Source: Bradyrhizobium uaiense (GTDB lineage: Bacteria; Pseudomonadota; Alphaproteobacteria; Rhizobiales; Xanthobacteraceae). Taken from it: a stretch of DNA of 34,848 bases. Under the pieces are notes generated by a model. The model did not search any database, was not told the origin of the DNA, and worked only from the letters and a program-made list of their open reading frames with translations. Both the position numbers and the translations under genes were made by a program. The stretch spans positions 1-34,848 of the forward strand of contig NZ_VKHP01000076.1 in the NCBI RefSeq assembly GCF_010811875.1, read 5' to 3'. Positions within the stretch are counted from its first letter, which is position 1; the number at the start of each line of letters is the position of its first letter. Positions 24,144 to 32,277 of this stretch are shown in pieces.

Positions 24144-25190
24144 TCCGAGCCACCTGGAGAAGAAAATGAACGCGGGCCATCCAACGGCTCGCCCTCTTGT
24201 TTAGCGCAATCGGGTGTTCGGGATCGTGTTAGCAGCGCGCCGGAAGCGACAAAGCCGAGCGGTGAGGAGGCAGCATCAATTTCCCTCCCTCCTGAATTCA
24301 GCGACGTCGACAGCCCATCTACCATCTCGAACTTAATATTACATCCTTAGATCGCGGAAGTCCCGGTGCTTCGTTTATCCAGGCCCGAAATGCGCACGGG
24401 TCATAACGCTCACTACCGGCGCACAAAATTCGTATGGAGCGCGCGCAATACGCGCGCGCTTTGTAACCGTGCTCAAACTACAGCACGATTGTACGATTTG
24501 TACGGCGCCGCCAACCTAACTTCTGGTCTCTCAACTTGTATCAAAGAGCTGGAACGGGCGCTCCGCACGTTCGGGACGACTTGGCCTCCCCTCCTAATCG
24601 GTTCCTCTCAAGATCGATCCACTCGGCGATTGGCCCGGATCCCAGTCAGTTCGACCCTCGCTGGCTTTGGCTCGCACATGGAAGGAGTTCGAGCATTTCG
24701 GGGACCCTTGAGCCAAAGACGAGTTTTCAACGCAATTAGCGCGGCCCGGTCGAAGAAACTGAGACCATCCATCTCGTCGGGTAATCCTTGCTTCGCCTTG
24801 AGGAGCTTCCATTACCCAAGGAAATCCGATCGATTTGGAAACGTCTTCGCGCTAACCAACCGGAACTGATGGTGGTCGTCCAGCAGAATCCGATCCTGAC
24901 CGCTTGGCCGGGCACGCCTTCGCATCCTTTCGGACTCGAGCCAGAACCTCCTGGAATCGCATGCGCCGCTAATACAGGCGGACACGGAAGGCAGGCACGA
25001 GTGACCAAGTCTTCCATTATTCGTCACGGGGTGGTCACTGCATCATCAATTCCGGATAGGGGGGCTGTGCTTTTATGCTGGCGCGGCTGATATCGGCTGC
25101 AGGCCGAGGTAGCTGCTGGAACAGGCATTGTTCAAAGCCGATATCGAGGTCGAAGGTCCTAAGCAGCACCAACCCAGTTGGGAAATGGAT
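24144..25190. other. Decayed stretch of about 1 kb downstream of the methyltransferase
   Basis: GGAGAAGAAA directly before an ATG at 24166 looks like the start of a third operon gene, but the frame stops after 12 codons (24204). A neighbouring frame continues openly to about 24349 (LAQSGVRDRVSSAPEATKPS and so on) without a known motif, as if a frameshift had broken the gene. At 24438-24460 a 9-base GC hairpin (AGCGCGCGC/GCGCGCGCT, loop of five) is followed by TTTG and could terminate transcription. From 24480 to 25190 I see only short frames with no recognised family, for example 24788-25090. Confidence 0.4.
24438..24460 (+). terminator. GC-rich hairpin, possible terminator
   Basis: Nine-base arms at 24438-24446 and 24452-24460 enclose a five-base loop, with TTTG overlapping and following the right arm. 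The T-run is weak, so this is uncertain. Confidence 0.3.
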
Positions 25191-26471
25191 ATGATTTCCG
25201 ATCTTAACAGGCGCGACTTTCTTTACAGAAGTGCCGCACTGAGTATGGGGGCAGCCCTCTCCGGGCCCACCCTAGCGCAATCGGCGTCGATCACGCTGCG
25301 CATCATAACGAGTACCCCGAAGGAGCTCTACGACAGCCTCTGCGTCGATTTCATGCAGAAGCGACCGGGCGTCCGCGTCACCGTAGATACGCCTTCGCCA
25401 GATTATGACGACCTGTCTCTCCGGGTTCTCCGGGCGTCGATCAGCGGTGACATTCCGGACATCGCGTTCCAAGGATTCAATCGCATCGATCTATTGGCCT
25501 CACGCGGTCTTGCAATTTCGATGGACCCCTTCATGGGCTCCGAGGGAGATCTCGTTTCGCTGGGCTATCAACCGTCGCTTCTCGAGATGGCTAAGTTCAA
25601 CGGCAAGGTCTTTGGCTTGCCGTTTGCGATTTCCTCTCCGACGCTGTTCTACAATCTCAACCTAGTAGAGAGGGCTGGCGGTAATCCCGACAATCTGCCC
25701 ACTGACTGGCCCGAGATTCTCGATTTGGCCAGAGCGATTCGACGTCTAGGCGATGGCATAATGGGACTACACTACGCCTATATCGGGCACTCTGGCGCTT
25801 GGACTTGGATGGCGCTCGTTATGAGTGAGGGCGGCGAAATCTTAACGCCAGATGCGAAGGATATTGCCTTCGACAGCCCACAAGGCTTAGAGGCCCTAGA
25901 GCTTTTTAGACAGTTCGGTCAAGCTGGCCAAATCGAGATGTCGTTGGATCAGACCCGGCAGGCATTCTCGGCTGGCAAGATGGGGATCCTCGGCACCGCC
26001 AACAGCTATCTACGCTCCGCCGAAAAGGCTGCAGCGGGCCACTTCCGGATTCGAGCAGCAAACCTACCGCTCAAATCGAACGCGAAGTTACCCGTTGGAG
26101 GGAACGCTGCAATGATCCTGACTAGGGACCTTGATCGCCAGAAGGTCGCCTGGGATTTCGTCAAGTACATGACTGGCCCTGAGGCGCAGACGAAACTCGT
26201 CAATACAACCGGCTATATTCCTGCAAATGATATCGCGGTGAAGAAACCGGAACTGCTTGGAAAATTCTTTGCTGAGAATACCAATGCGATGCTGGGTGTC
26301 GAACAGCTTCCGATCCTAACCAAATGGCCTGGATTCCCAGGAGAGAACGCGATCAAGATCACTGATCTTATCCGTGATCACATACAGTCGGTCGTGACAT
26401 TGCGTCGTGAACCGAAGGCGGTACTGGACGACATGGTCCGTGGCGTTCGAGCACTCCTCCCTCGGGCTTGA
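25191..26471 (+). CDS. Extracellular solute-binding protein, family 1 (UgpB/MalE type), Tat-like signal (426 aa)
   Basis: A periplasmic receptor for an ABC importer, sugar- or glycerol-phosphate-type by family. The N-terminus reads NRRDFLYRSAALSMGAALS...LAQ, a twin-arginine-like signal with a hydrophobic stretch and a likely cleavage near AQS. Mature features of the family follow: ITLRIITSTPKELYDSL, DIPDIAFQGFNRIDLLA, GKVFGLPFAISSPTLFYNLNLVERAG, WPEILDLARAI, FSAGKMGILGTANSYL, and KVAWDFVKYMTGPEAQ. The start at 25191 has GGGA seven bases upstream; ATG 25185 is an alternative. No permease or ATPase gene is adjacent, which is unusual for an ABC receptor; a porin gene follows. The ligand cannot be read. 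Confidence 0.85.
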   Translation: MISDLNRRDFLYRSAALSMGAALSGPTLAQSASITLRIITSTPKELYDSLCVDFMQKRPGVRVTVDTPSPDYDDLSLRVLRASISGDIPDIAFQGFNRIDLLASRGLAISMDPFMGSEGDLVSLGYQPSLLEMAKFNGKVFGLPFAISSPTLFYNLNLVERAGGNPDNLPTDWPEILDLARAIRRLGDGIMGLHYAYIGHSGAWTWMALVMSEGGEILTPDAKDIAFDSPQGLEALELFRQFGQAGQIEMSLDQTRQAFSAGKMGILGTANSYLRSAEKAAAGHFRIRAANLPLKSNAKLPVGGNAAMILTRDLDRQKVAWDFVKYMTGPEAQTKLVNTTGYIPANDIAVKKPELLGKFFAENTNAMLGVEQLPILTKWPGFPGENAIKITDLIRDHIQSVVTLRREPKAVLDDMVRGVRALLPRA

Positions 26472-26922
26472 ATTGACCGCCTGACATCTCACCGAAGTTT
26501 TTGCCTCCCGGTGACGGGTCGGCAAAGAGAGTTGCGACCCAAGGATTTGGATATGCCATTTCCAAATAAGTGCGTTGGCTTACATCGTTGCAACTTTGTG
26601 CAGCCTGAACTGATCGTCAATGTTGTTCGATGGTTGCGTAGAAGACAAACAGTTACTTCGCGTACTGATCTCATGTCGTTGTCGGCCGCGTTAGGCTTGA
26701 CCGAATATTTTTCCGTACGCGCGAGCTTTAAGGGGCGGGGCGGCAGCGAGGAGCAGCGTTGCATAGGTTACGCCGATCCCTGAGTTGACTTGGTGAGAAC
26801 GCGCCTCTCCCTCGTCAACTGGGTACGACGCGTACGCTCTATCACCGACATCTGCGATCTCTCTTTTTATCCTACGTGAAAAACATAGGGGTCTATGTTT
26901 GCGTACTGATGTGGGGACTTCA
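26472..26922. other. Intergenic region before the porin gene
   Basis: A 77-codon plus-strand frame (26553-26783) has no ribosome-binding site of note and no recognised family. The porin promoter should lie in the right half, near the inverted repeat at 26881-26900. Confidence 0.4.
26881..26900. promoter_or_regulatory. Inverted repeat just upstream of the porin start, candidate operator or leader hairpin
   Basis: Perfect 8-base arms AAACATAG (26881-26888) and CTATGTTT (26893-26900) with a GGGT loop lie 22 bases before the porin GTG. As DNA it could bind a dimeric regulator; as RNA it would form a hairpin near the ribosome-binding site. Confidence 0.45.
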
Positions 26923-28482
26923 GTGCTGAGAAAAACTCTTCGAGACGAATTGAATTTTGCGCGGCGATCATCCGGCAAGCCGACGGCATCCCGATGGATC
27001 ACGACCACCGCCATGATCGGCTGCGCGGTTTCGTATTCATCGTCCGTGGCCTATGCCGAGTCGCTAGATGAGCTAAAGCAAGAGCTGAAACGTCTGCAGA
27101 GTCGCGTTCGCTCACTTGAGACTGCCGAACGAACCGGAGTCCGCAACGATCCTTCTCCGTCCAAGATGGCAAAACTAACGCCGAAAGAGGCGGCGGCTCA
27201 AGTGCGCGCTGACGCGACACGCCCCCCATCCAAAGCCGCCGATGTGCCTGTCGCGAAGACCGGCGTCGGCTACGTCAACGTATGCGATGTGTACGGCCCA
27301 GGCTACTTTTACATTCCAGGCACTCGCACCTGTATGAACATCGGCGGCTATGTTCGCACAGACTTAACTACGGGCGACACAACTCGTGGGTCGGACATCG
27401 GCTCGTTTCGGAACGGAATTCTGCCAGGTGCGAGCGATCGCGGGACTTACAAAGACGCCGAAAACTTCGAAGCGTCAGTAAACTTCAAGGCAAAAACAGC
27501 CACTGATTGGGGGGTGGTCAATTCGTTCGTCAACTACCGCATTGACTACGCAACCGCCGCGAGCCAGACCGCGACTACGTCCGGTATGCCGTCTATCGCG
27601 CTCGACTGGGGCTACGTTGAGATGAATGGCTTTAAGATAGGTCGCGACGAAACCGCTTATAATTTCCTGATCTATAACAATATCTTCAGGATATTTGAGC
27701 CCTTCGTCGACTACAAGGTTAACCAAGCGGCTTACACCGCGAATTTCGGCAGTGGCCTTACAGCCACGGTCTCCATGGAAGATCCGACCACCGGTGGCTC
27801 CATGAGGTCAAATACTCCTCCCTCGGCAGCCAGAACTCGCAGAAGCGGCGCTTCGTTCGTATACGGTTCTATGGATCTTCCGGATGTGATCGGCAATGTG
27901 AAGATTTCGCAACCGTGGGGCGCGGCTCAACTCTCGGTCGGGTACCATCAGGATTATGGCTCCCCAGCCACCCCATACACTGCAAATGGCTACGGAGGTC
28001 AGGCTGCCGTCAGCTTCAACGTTCCGACATTGGGCGCTGGCACCAGGGTGAGCTTCCAGGGCGCCTACTCCCTGGGCGCTACCGCACTCGCCTACAGTTG
28101 GGGTTACCAAGGTGGCACCGCCGGCATCTCAAGTGCCGACCTTGGTGCCGACGCTGCCGTCTCCAACGGGGTCCTACAACAGGCCCGCGAGTGGACTGTT
28201 GGTTCGGTGCTCGAGGCACACATTTCGCCGACCGTAGAGCTTGACGTCTCGTCAGCCCACTACGCGTTCAGAAACAGGAACACCGCAGGCGCATTGGACT
28301 TCAAGGGCTTCGAAGCCAGTGCCCAGATCAGGTGGACACCATTTGGCCCCGAGTTGGTCATCTATCCGGACTTCGAATATCGGCACATTGATGTCTCAGC
28401 TGCTACGGTTGCTGCTGGCAATGCGGCTTTCCGCAAAGCCGACGCGTACATCTATAATTTGCGTTTCTTGCGGCTCTTCTGA
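26923..28482 (+). CDS. Rhizobial porin_2-family outer-membrane porin (519 aa)
   Basis: A trimeric beta-barrel channel for small hydrophilic solutes. The family signature VGYVNVCDVYGPGYFYIPGTRTCMNIGG (split here: VGYVNVCDVYG then PGYFYIPGTRTC) begins near residue 115, with the two conserved cysteines. Before it lie a signal peptide (hydrophobic ITTTAMIGCAVSYSSS, cleavage near AYA-ES at about residue 45) and a short coiled coil (LDELKQELKRLQSRVRSLE), a stalk common in these porins. The C-terminus ends YIYNLRFLRLF, with terminal F as needed for outer-membrane insertion. GTG 26923 is chosen because GGGGA lies five bases upstream. It follows a solute-binding protein gene, so the two may serve one uptake route (inference). 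Confidence 0.9.
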   Translation: MLRKTLRDELNFARRSSGKPTASRWITTTAMIGCAVSYSSSVAYAESLDELKQELKRLQSRVRSLETAERTGVRNDPSPSKMAKLTPKEAAAQVRADATRPPSKAADVPVAKTGVGYVNVCDVYGPGYFYIPGTRTCMNIGGYVRTDLTTGDTTRGSDIGSFRNGILPGASDRGTYKDAENFEASVNFKAKTATDWGVVNSFVNYRIDYATAASQTATTSGMPSIALDWGYVEMNGFKIGRDETAYNFLIYNNIFRIFEPFVDYKVNQAAYTANFGSGLTATVSMEDPTTGGSMRSNTPPSAARTRRSGASFVYGSMDLPDVIGNVKISQPWGAAQLSVGYHQDYGSPATPYTANGYGGQAAVSFNVPTLGAGTRVSFQGAYSLGATALAYSWGYQGGTAGISSADLGADAAVSNGVLQQAREWTVGSVLEAHISPTVELDVSSAHYAFRNRNTAGALDFKGFEASAQIRWTPFGPELVIYPDFEYRHIDVSAATVAAGNAAFRKADAYIYNLRFLRLF

Positions 28483-28514
28483 TCCTCGATTGCGAAGTCC
28501 GAGTCAATCCGGCC

Positions 28515-28538
28515 GCCGGCTTCCGATTTGAAGCCGGC
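28515..28538. terminator. Hairpin after the porin gene
   Basis: Perfect 9-base arms GCCGGCTTC (28515-28523) and GAAGCCGGC (28530-28538) with a six-base loop lie 33 bases after the porin stop. No T-run follows, so it may protect the 3' end or act as a weak terminator. Confidence 0.5.
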
Positions 28539-28712
28539 CCGCGTAGGGGCGAGGTGTCGCTCCGGCAAAGGATCGCCTTGCGCAATTTAGCGGCCCATCT
28601 TGCGATTTGACCTTAAGTCGGTCCTTAAGGCCATGTGGCGAATGCGAATAAAGGTATTGGGCGCGGCGCCTCGGCGCCAGTGAAGTTGCGACGAGGAGGT
28701 TCGTCTGCTTGA

Positions 28713-29010
28713 AGAGCCCCCGGAGAGGCTGCCTGCGCGTGCTGCGCGCCGGCGTGGACTAACTCAACTCACAGCTTGCTGTTCACTTGGCGTCGGCAGG
28801 ATTGCCGAGGCGGCGAGGTAGTGCCGGCTCCTGTTCTTCTGTCGAGATCCTTCGATCCTTCCGTACCGGCTCCGGCATCGACGTGCACGCCGCGGCCGCA
28901 GTCCTCGCCTCCTGCGCGGCGCGCAAGGACCGGAATAATCGAGATCGAGCTGGCGGTTGTCGGGGGCGGGTTGACCGGGACGTGGACGCCAAGGCGCTGC
29001 ATGCAGCGGG
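28713..29010 (+). pseudogene. IS66-family tnpA remnant
   Basis: One frame reads APGEAA..., then THSLLFTWRRQ, the hallmark of the IS66 TnpA helix-turn-helix end, and later PRPQSSPPARRARTGIIEI with ELA. After a frameshift near 28965 it continues as RVDRDVDAKAL, the usual TnpA C-terminus. The N-terminal third is missing or scrambled and no intact tnpB or tnpC follows; an ATGATT at 29067 may be the relic of the tnpB start. It is a dead insertion-sequence fragment. Confidence 0.65.
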
Positions 29011-29295
29011 CCGTCGAGCATCCATTCAATTTCTGTTACCAGCGATCGAACGTTCTGCGGGATGCCATGATTTGCGCTCCGGTCAACTACCATCGCTAGT
29101 GATTGTGCTAGACGACAGAAACATGCCAACCTATTACTCGCAGTGCACTCATCTAGCGGAATTTCGCACCGATAGTAAGCTACGCGGGCGTGCAATTACC
29201 TCCTGTGATATAGATCGGAATCAGACCAAGCGCTTTCCGATCAACAATGTGTAGCGGCGCGGATAGGAGACACCTCAATAGCGTGGAGCGTCAAC
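29011..29295. other. Leader region of the class V aminotransferase, with dispersed repeat copy B
   Basis: No intact gene. The segment 29079-29131 is the second copy of the imperfect repeat also found at 14899-14949. The promoter of the aminotransferase should lie here; I could not assign -35/-10 boxes with confidence. Confidence 0.4.
29079..29131 (+). repeat. Dispersed imperfect repeat, copy B
   Basis: It matches copy A (14899-14949) at about 40 of 50 positions, including CCGGTCAAC, CGCTAGTG and CTAGACG. It lies immediately downstream of the IS66 tnpA remnant. Confidence 0.45.
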
Positions 29296-30606
29296 ATGCA
29301 TCTGACCGAGGCAATTTCGTCCGATCGCCCGTCAATGCTGAAGAACCAGGCGGGCGCGGCGACTGTGCCGTTGGAGACGGTGCCCGAGAGCTTGCCGGCG
29401 CGCCCGACCGGATCGGCGGGCGGGGTCGCCACCGACAAGGCCTACTGGTCGGTCGTGAAGGGTCTATATGCCGTGACGCCGGACGTCATCAATCTGGAGA
29501 ACGGCTATTGGGGTATTATGGCGGAGCCGGTAAGACGCGAATTCATCCGCCAGTCCGACTTGGTCAACTACTATAACTCCTACTACGCGCGGCTGCGCTC
29601 CGGACCGGATTTCGAGGCCGTGCGCGCCAAGGTGGCCGAGGCGGTCGGCGCGGCGCCCGAGGAGATCGCGTTGACCCGCGGCGCGACCGAAGCGCTGCAG
29701 TTCCTCATCGGTGGCTACAACAACCTGAAGCCGGGCGATGTCGTGCTCTACGCCGACCTCGACTACGATTCGATGCAGTATGCCGTAAACGCGCTCAAGG
29801 CGCGCCGCGGCGTCGAGGTTTTCAAGTTTGACGTGCCGGAGCCGGCTACCCATCAGGCTGTGCTCGACGCCTATGCCAGGGCGATCGAGGCTAACCCAAA
29901 GACGCGCCTTCTCCTGCTCACCCACATCAGCCATCGCACTGGCCTGGTAATGCCGATCGCTGAGATCACCCGCATGGCGAGGGCAAAAGGCATCGACACT
30001 GTCGTCGACGCTGCCCATTCGTGGGGTGAGATTGACTTCAAGGTGCGCGAACTCCAGGCAGATTTTGTCGGCTTCAACTTGCACAAATGGATCGGAGCAC
30101 CGCTCGGCGTAGGCTTTCTCTATATCAGCAAGGAGCGCCTCGCCGACATAGACCGCTATATGGACGACGAGGACTTTCCGGAGACTGACATCCGCTCACG
30201 GGCGCACACCGGTACTGTCAACTTCGCCACTGTCCTAACAGTACCGACAGCTCTTGCGTTGCACCAGCAGATCAGCGCGGCGGCGAAACAGGCCCGCCTG
30301 CGCTACCTGCGCGACTACTGGGTGAGCCGCGTCCGGGGGTTCAAGAACCTCGAAATCCTGACGCCCGACGAGCCGGGCATGTATGGCGCGATTACATCCT
30401 TCCGAATCACCGGCAAGACGAACAAAGCTGACAATGACGCTATCGTGGCGAGGCTCATGGACTTTTACAAGATCCTGACCGTGCGCCGGGCGGGTGTCGC
30501 CAAGGGCCAATGCATCCGAGTGACGCCGGCGCTCTATACCGATGAGGCCGATCTCGATGGCCTCGTCGAGGCGCTCGCGGTTATTACCGATACGAAGGCG
30601 CGATAA
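29296..30606 (+). CDS. Class V PLP-dependent aminotransferase, isopenicillin-N-epimerase-like (436 aa)
   Basis: A fold-type I enzyme of the class V group (cysteine desulfurase/IPN epimerase/kynureninase relatives). Key positions: LENGYWGIM (substrate side), LTRGATEALQFLI (127-138, PLP phosphate loop), LLLTHISHRTGLVMPI, VDAAHSWGEID (D238, H241) and the Schiff-base lysine K264 in FNLHKWIGAPLGVGFLY. The reaction could be transamination, epimerisation or desulfuration; it is not decidable. Residues 1-45 precede the domain and are low-complexity. GGAGCG precedes the ATG. Codon use is more GC-rich than in the 15-28 kb cluster, suggesting separate arrival. It stands alone between an IS66 remnant and a toxin-antitoxin pair. 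Confidence 0.88.
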   Translation: MHLTEAISSDRPSMLKNQAGAATVPLETVPESLPARPTGSAGGVATDKAYWSVVKGLYAVTPDVINLENGYWGIMAEPVRREFIRQSDLVNYYNSYYARLRSGPDFEAVRAKVAEAVGAAPEEIALTRGATEALQFLIGGYNNLKPGDVVLYADLDYDSMQYAVNALKARRGVEVFKFDVPEPATHQAVLDAYARAIEANPKTRLLLLTHISHRTGLVMPIAEITRMARAKGIDTVVDAAHSWGEIDFKVRELQADFVGFNLHKWIGAPLGVGFLYISKERLADIDRYMDDEDFPETDIRSRAHTGTVNFATVLTVPTALALHQQISAAAKQARLRYLRDYWVSRVRGFKNLEILTPDEPGMYGAITSFRITGKTNKADNDAIVARLMDFYKILTVRRAGVAKGQCIRVTPALYTDEADLDGLVEALAVITDTKAR

Positions 30607-30847
30607 ACGTACGCATCCGGCGAAGGCCCCGGCTGTGTCGACTTGGATTGGATCTGAGTCATTCTCGCTGGATTCGAGTCTGCACCCTACTCGGCAAGCA
30701 CGAGCGCGGCCCGTGCGGAATACGGTCTGTCGTTTCGACGTTCGATCTGAGTCTCAGAGCGAGAAAAACCAATAGTTTCAGCCGACAGACCAAATCGTTT
30801 CACAATTGCCCTGGGGCCAGAATGTCGGTCGCCGCTACGGGGCCGAA

Positions 30848-31360
30848 TTAGGGCGGTGATGTCGAAGGATGAAGGCGCGTATCGAGCGCGAACGCTTCCT
30901 GAAGGTGCTGCTGGTACGCGCCTTTCGCCCTGGTCGGGTCGAAGATCAGATTCCAGCTGTGATTGGACACCACACTTGGGATCACGACGAATTTGTGCTT
31001 GGCCAAGAGCACATCCCCGAACGTCTGCTGGCCTGCGCCTGGGATTCCCGGTCGCAGCCAATTGGCGTTCGGAACGTCGACAGGGCGAACAATATGAACG
31101 TCAGACACGTCGACGATATGAAGCGCGGTCAGTACGTGCGGCAGAGTGTCGAGCGCTTTGAAGCCTTTGTGAACCGCCACTTCGAGTATCGCGGTCGCTG
31201 GATCAAGCGCGCAATACACAACGCGAACGCCTTTGCTGTTCCACCGGCCGCCGACCTGGAATGCGCCTTCGCCACTATCCCAGATCGAGGCAAAGCGCGC
31301 CTGATCGAGGCGCCAAGCGATGAGCTTGCCGCCTCCCAATGGCCCTACAGAAGGCGTCAT
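30848..31360 (-). CDS. RES-domain toxin of a RES/Xre toxin-antitoxin pair (170 aa)
   Basis: RES toxins act on NAD+ (degradation or phosphorolysis) or ADP-ribosylate targets, stopping growth. The family pattern is present: WRL (R17), SGEGAFQVGGRWNSKGVRVVYC (split as GEGAF, GGRWNSKG and VVY) and AILEVAVH with E60, then a C-terminal FDPTR segment typical of the family. The length is normal. The start ATG overlaps the stop of the antitoxin gene (ATGA, 31357-31360), the usual antitoxin-first order. Nothing suggests inactivation. Confidence 0.88.
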   Translation of the reverse strand: MTPSVGPLGGGKLIAWRLDQARFASIWDSGEGAFQVGGRWNSKGVRVVYCALDPATAILEVAVHKGFKALDTLPHVLTALHIVDVSDVHIVRPVDVPNANWLRPGIPGAGQQTFGDVLLAKHKFVVIPSVVSNHSWNLIFDPTRAKGAYQQHLQEAFALDTRLHPSTSPP

Positions 31361-31839
31361 GCATAGACGCCGTATGCGAGGCGTGTGAGGTACTGTTCAA
31401 CGAGCTCGATGCCGGCCGGAGTGGCAAGCAGGTCGATCGGACGACGCTGGTCAAGACCGATGGCCGGACGCTCGAGCCACTGCTCGGCTTCTTCCTGCGA
31501 ACCGAACACGTCCGTGGCCTTGGCCAGGATTTCGGCAAACTTCCAGGTCCGCCCACTTTGCTCCTGGCTGAGCGGCTTGTCCGGAGCGTCCTTGCGTCGC
31601 TGAAAGGTGCGAAGGCTCATTCCAACGGCTTTTTCCAACGAGTCCGTTTGAATGATAAGGAGGTGACGGACGAAGTGGGTCAACGCAGAGACTGGCAGTC
31701 CGTCCAGCAGCAGTTCGTGGGCGTCGAGGGCGCTTGTGATCCGGCGCGACAGGATGCGTGGCCCGCCGAGCAAATCGGCCACCTTCTGCAGATCATTGCC
31801 CGGCCCCTTTGGAGCCGGCTTCTCGGCTGTGGCAGTCAT
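31357..31839 (-). CDS. Xre/MbcA/ParS-type antitoxin with DUF2384 C-terminal domain (160 aa)
   Basis: The cognate antitoxin of the RES toxin. An Xre-like HTH lies in the middle (LIIQTDSLEKAVGMSLRTFQRRK), followed by the DUF2384 toxin-binding domain: AEILAKATDVFGSQEEAEQWLERPAIGLDQRRPIDLLATPAGIELVEQYL (read in segments, with W.....A..G..P..LL.T..G...V). AAGGGG lies four bases before the ATG. Direct repeats around the promoter (31851-31884) are its likely operator, so the pair is probably autoregulated. Confidence 0.88.
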   Translation of the reverse strand: MTATAEKPAPKGPGNDLQKVADLLGGPRILSRRITSALDAHELLLDGLPVSALTHFVRHLLIIQTDSLEKAVGMSLRTFQRRKDAPDKPLSQEQSGRTWKFAEILAKATDVFGSQEEAEQWLERPAIGLDQRRPIDLLATPAGIELVEQYLTRLAYGVYA

Positions 31840-31850
31840 AGTACCCCTTG

Positions 31851-31884
31851 CGTCACGTGTCGCTAAATATACGTCACATGTCGC
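31851..31884 (-). promoter_or_regulatory. Operator: direct repeats around the toxin-antitoxin promoter
   Basis: CGTCACGTGTCGC (31851-31863) and CGTCACATGTCGC (31872-31884) differ at one base and are spaced 21 bases, two helical turns, so two antitoxin dimers could bind the same face. One copy lies within the promoter spacer and one at the transcription start, ideal for repression. Confidence 0.65.
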
Positions 31885-31894
31885 AACTAATCAA
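31866..31894 (-). promoter_or_regulatory. Sigma-70-type promoter of the toxin-antitoxin operon
   Basis: On the minus strand, -35 TTGATT (31894-31889) and -10 TATATT (31871-31866) are separated by exactly 17 bases, about 27 bases upstream of the antitoxin ATG. Confidence 0.65.
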
Positions 31895-32145
31895 GCCTGG
31901 CCCTCCACGGAACTTGCGTGAACCTTGGTTGCAAAGGGCGGCGGGGCAGTTGGAATCTCGTCCGCTAGATTGGCCCCGTCGAGCGCAAACGACTCAGATC
32001 GGACGAAGAACCACAGGCTGGGCCGTTTTTGCGGTATCCGTCCGGTGAAGCCTTCACCGGAAGAATACGGTGTAGACACACCTTTTGGCAATCATAGGCC
32101 CACGGCATGGACCCGGTAGCGGGGGTGCCGCGCAGGAGATCCTCA
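31895..32145. other. Intergenic stretch between toxin-antitoxin and phn genes
   Basis: No recognised gene. A 9-base perfect hairpin, TCCGGTGAA (32041-32049) and TTCACCGGA (32053-32061), has a three-base loop and a further partial GTAT/ATAC pairing outside. It has no T-run on either side in the transcribed direction. It could mark the end of the minus-strand phn operon. Confidence 0.4.
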
Positions 32146-32259
32146 TCAGCGGCGAGTCCTACGGGGCGGCTCTTCCGCGAATGCGTCGCGCCCGAGCCAA
32201 GCCCTCGCCGTTATGGTCGACAGGTGATCGCGATCCGGATTGTAGTAGACCGCATGACG
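32146..32259 (-). pseudogene. N-terminal stump of a DUF1045 (phosphonate metabolism, 2H-phosphodiesterase-like) gene
   Basis: Directly downstream of phnL, one minus-strand frame reads RHAVYYNPDRDHLSTITARA then WLGRDAFAEEPPR before a stop. This is the beginning of the DUF1045 phosphonate-operon protein (MRYAxYYTPxxxxPLxxxAAxWLGRDAFxGE). The proper start codon is out of frame and everything after about residue 35 is missing, so it is a remnant. Its position next to phnL fits the alphaproteobacterial phn gene order. Confidence 0.55.
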
Positions 32260-32277
32260 GGCGTTGACGTTTGGCCA

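Noticed and set aside
24366..24869. 167-codon plus-strand frame in the decayed stretch.
   Set aside because: Amino-acid order looks random and it crosses a strong hairpin; no ribosome-binding site.
28764..29195. 143-codon minus-strand frame near 29 kb.
   Set aside because: It is the shadow of the IS66 tnpA remnant on the plus strand.
30869..31366. 165-codon plus-strand frame opposite the RES toxin.
   Set aside because: It is antisense to a clear RES-domain gene and has no family resemblance.
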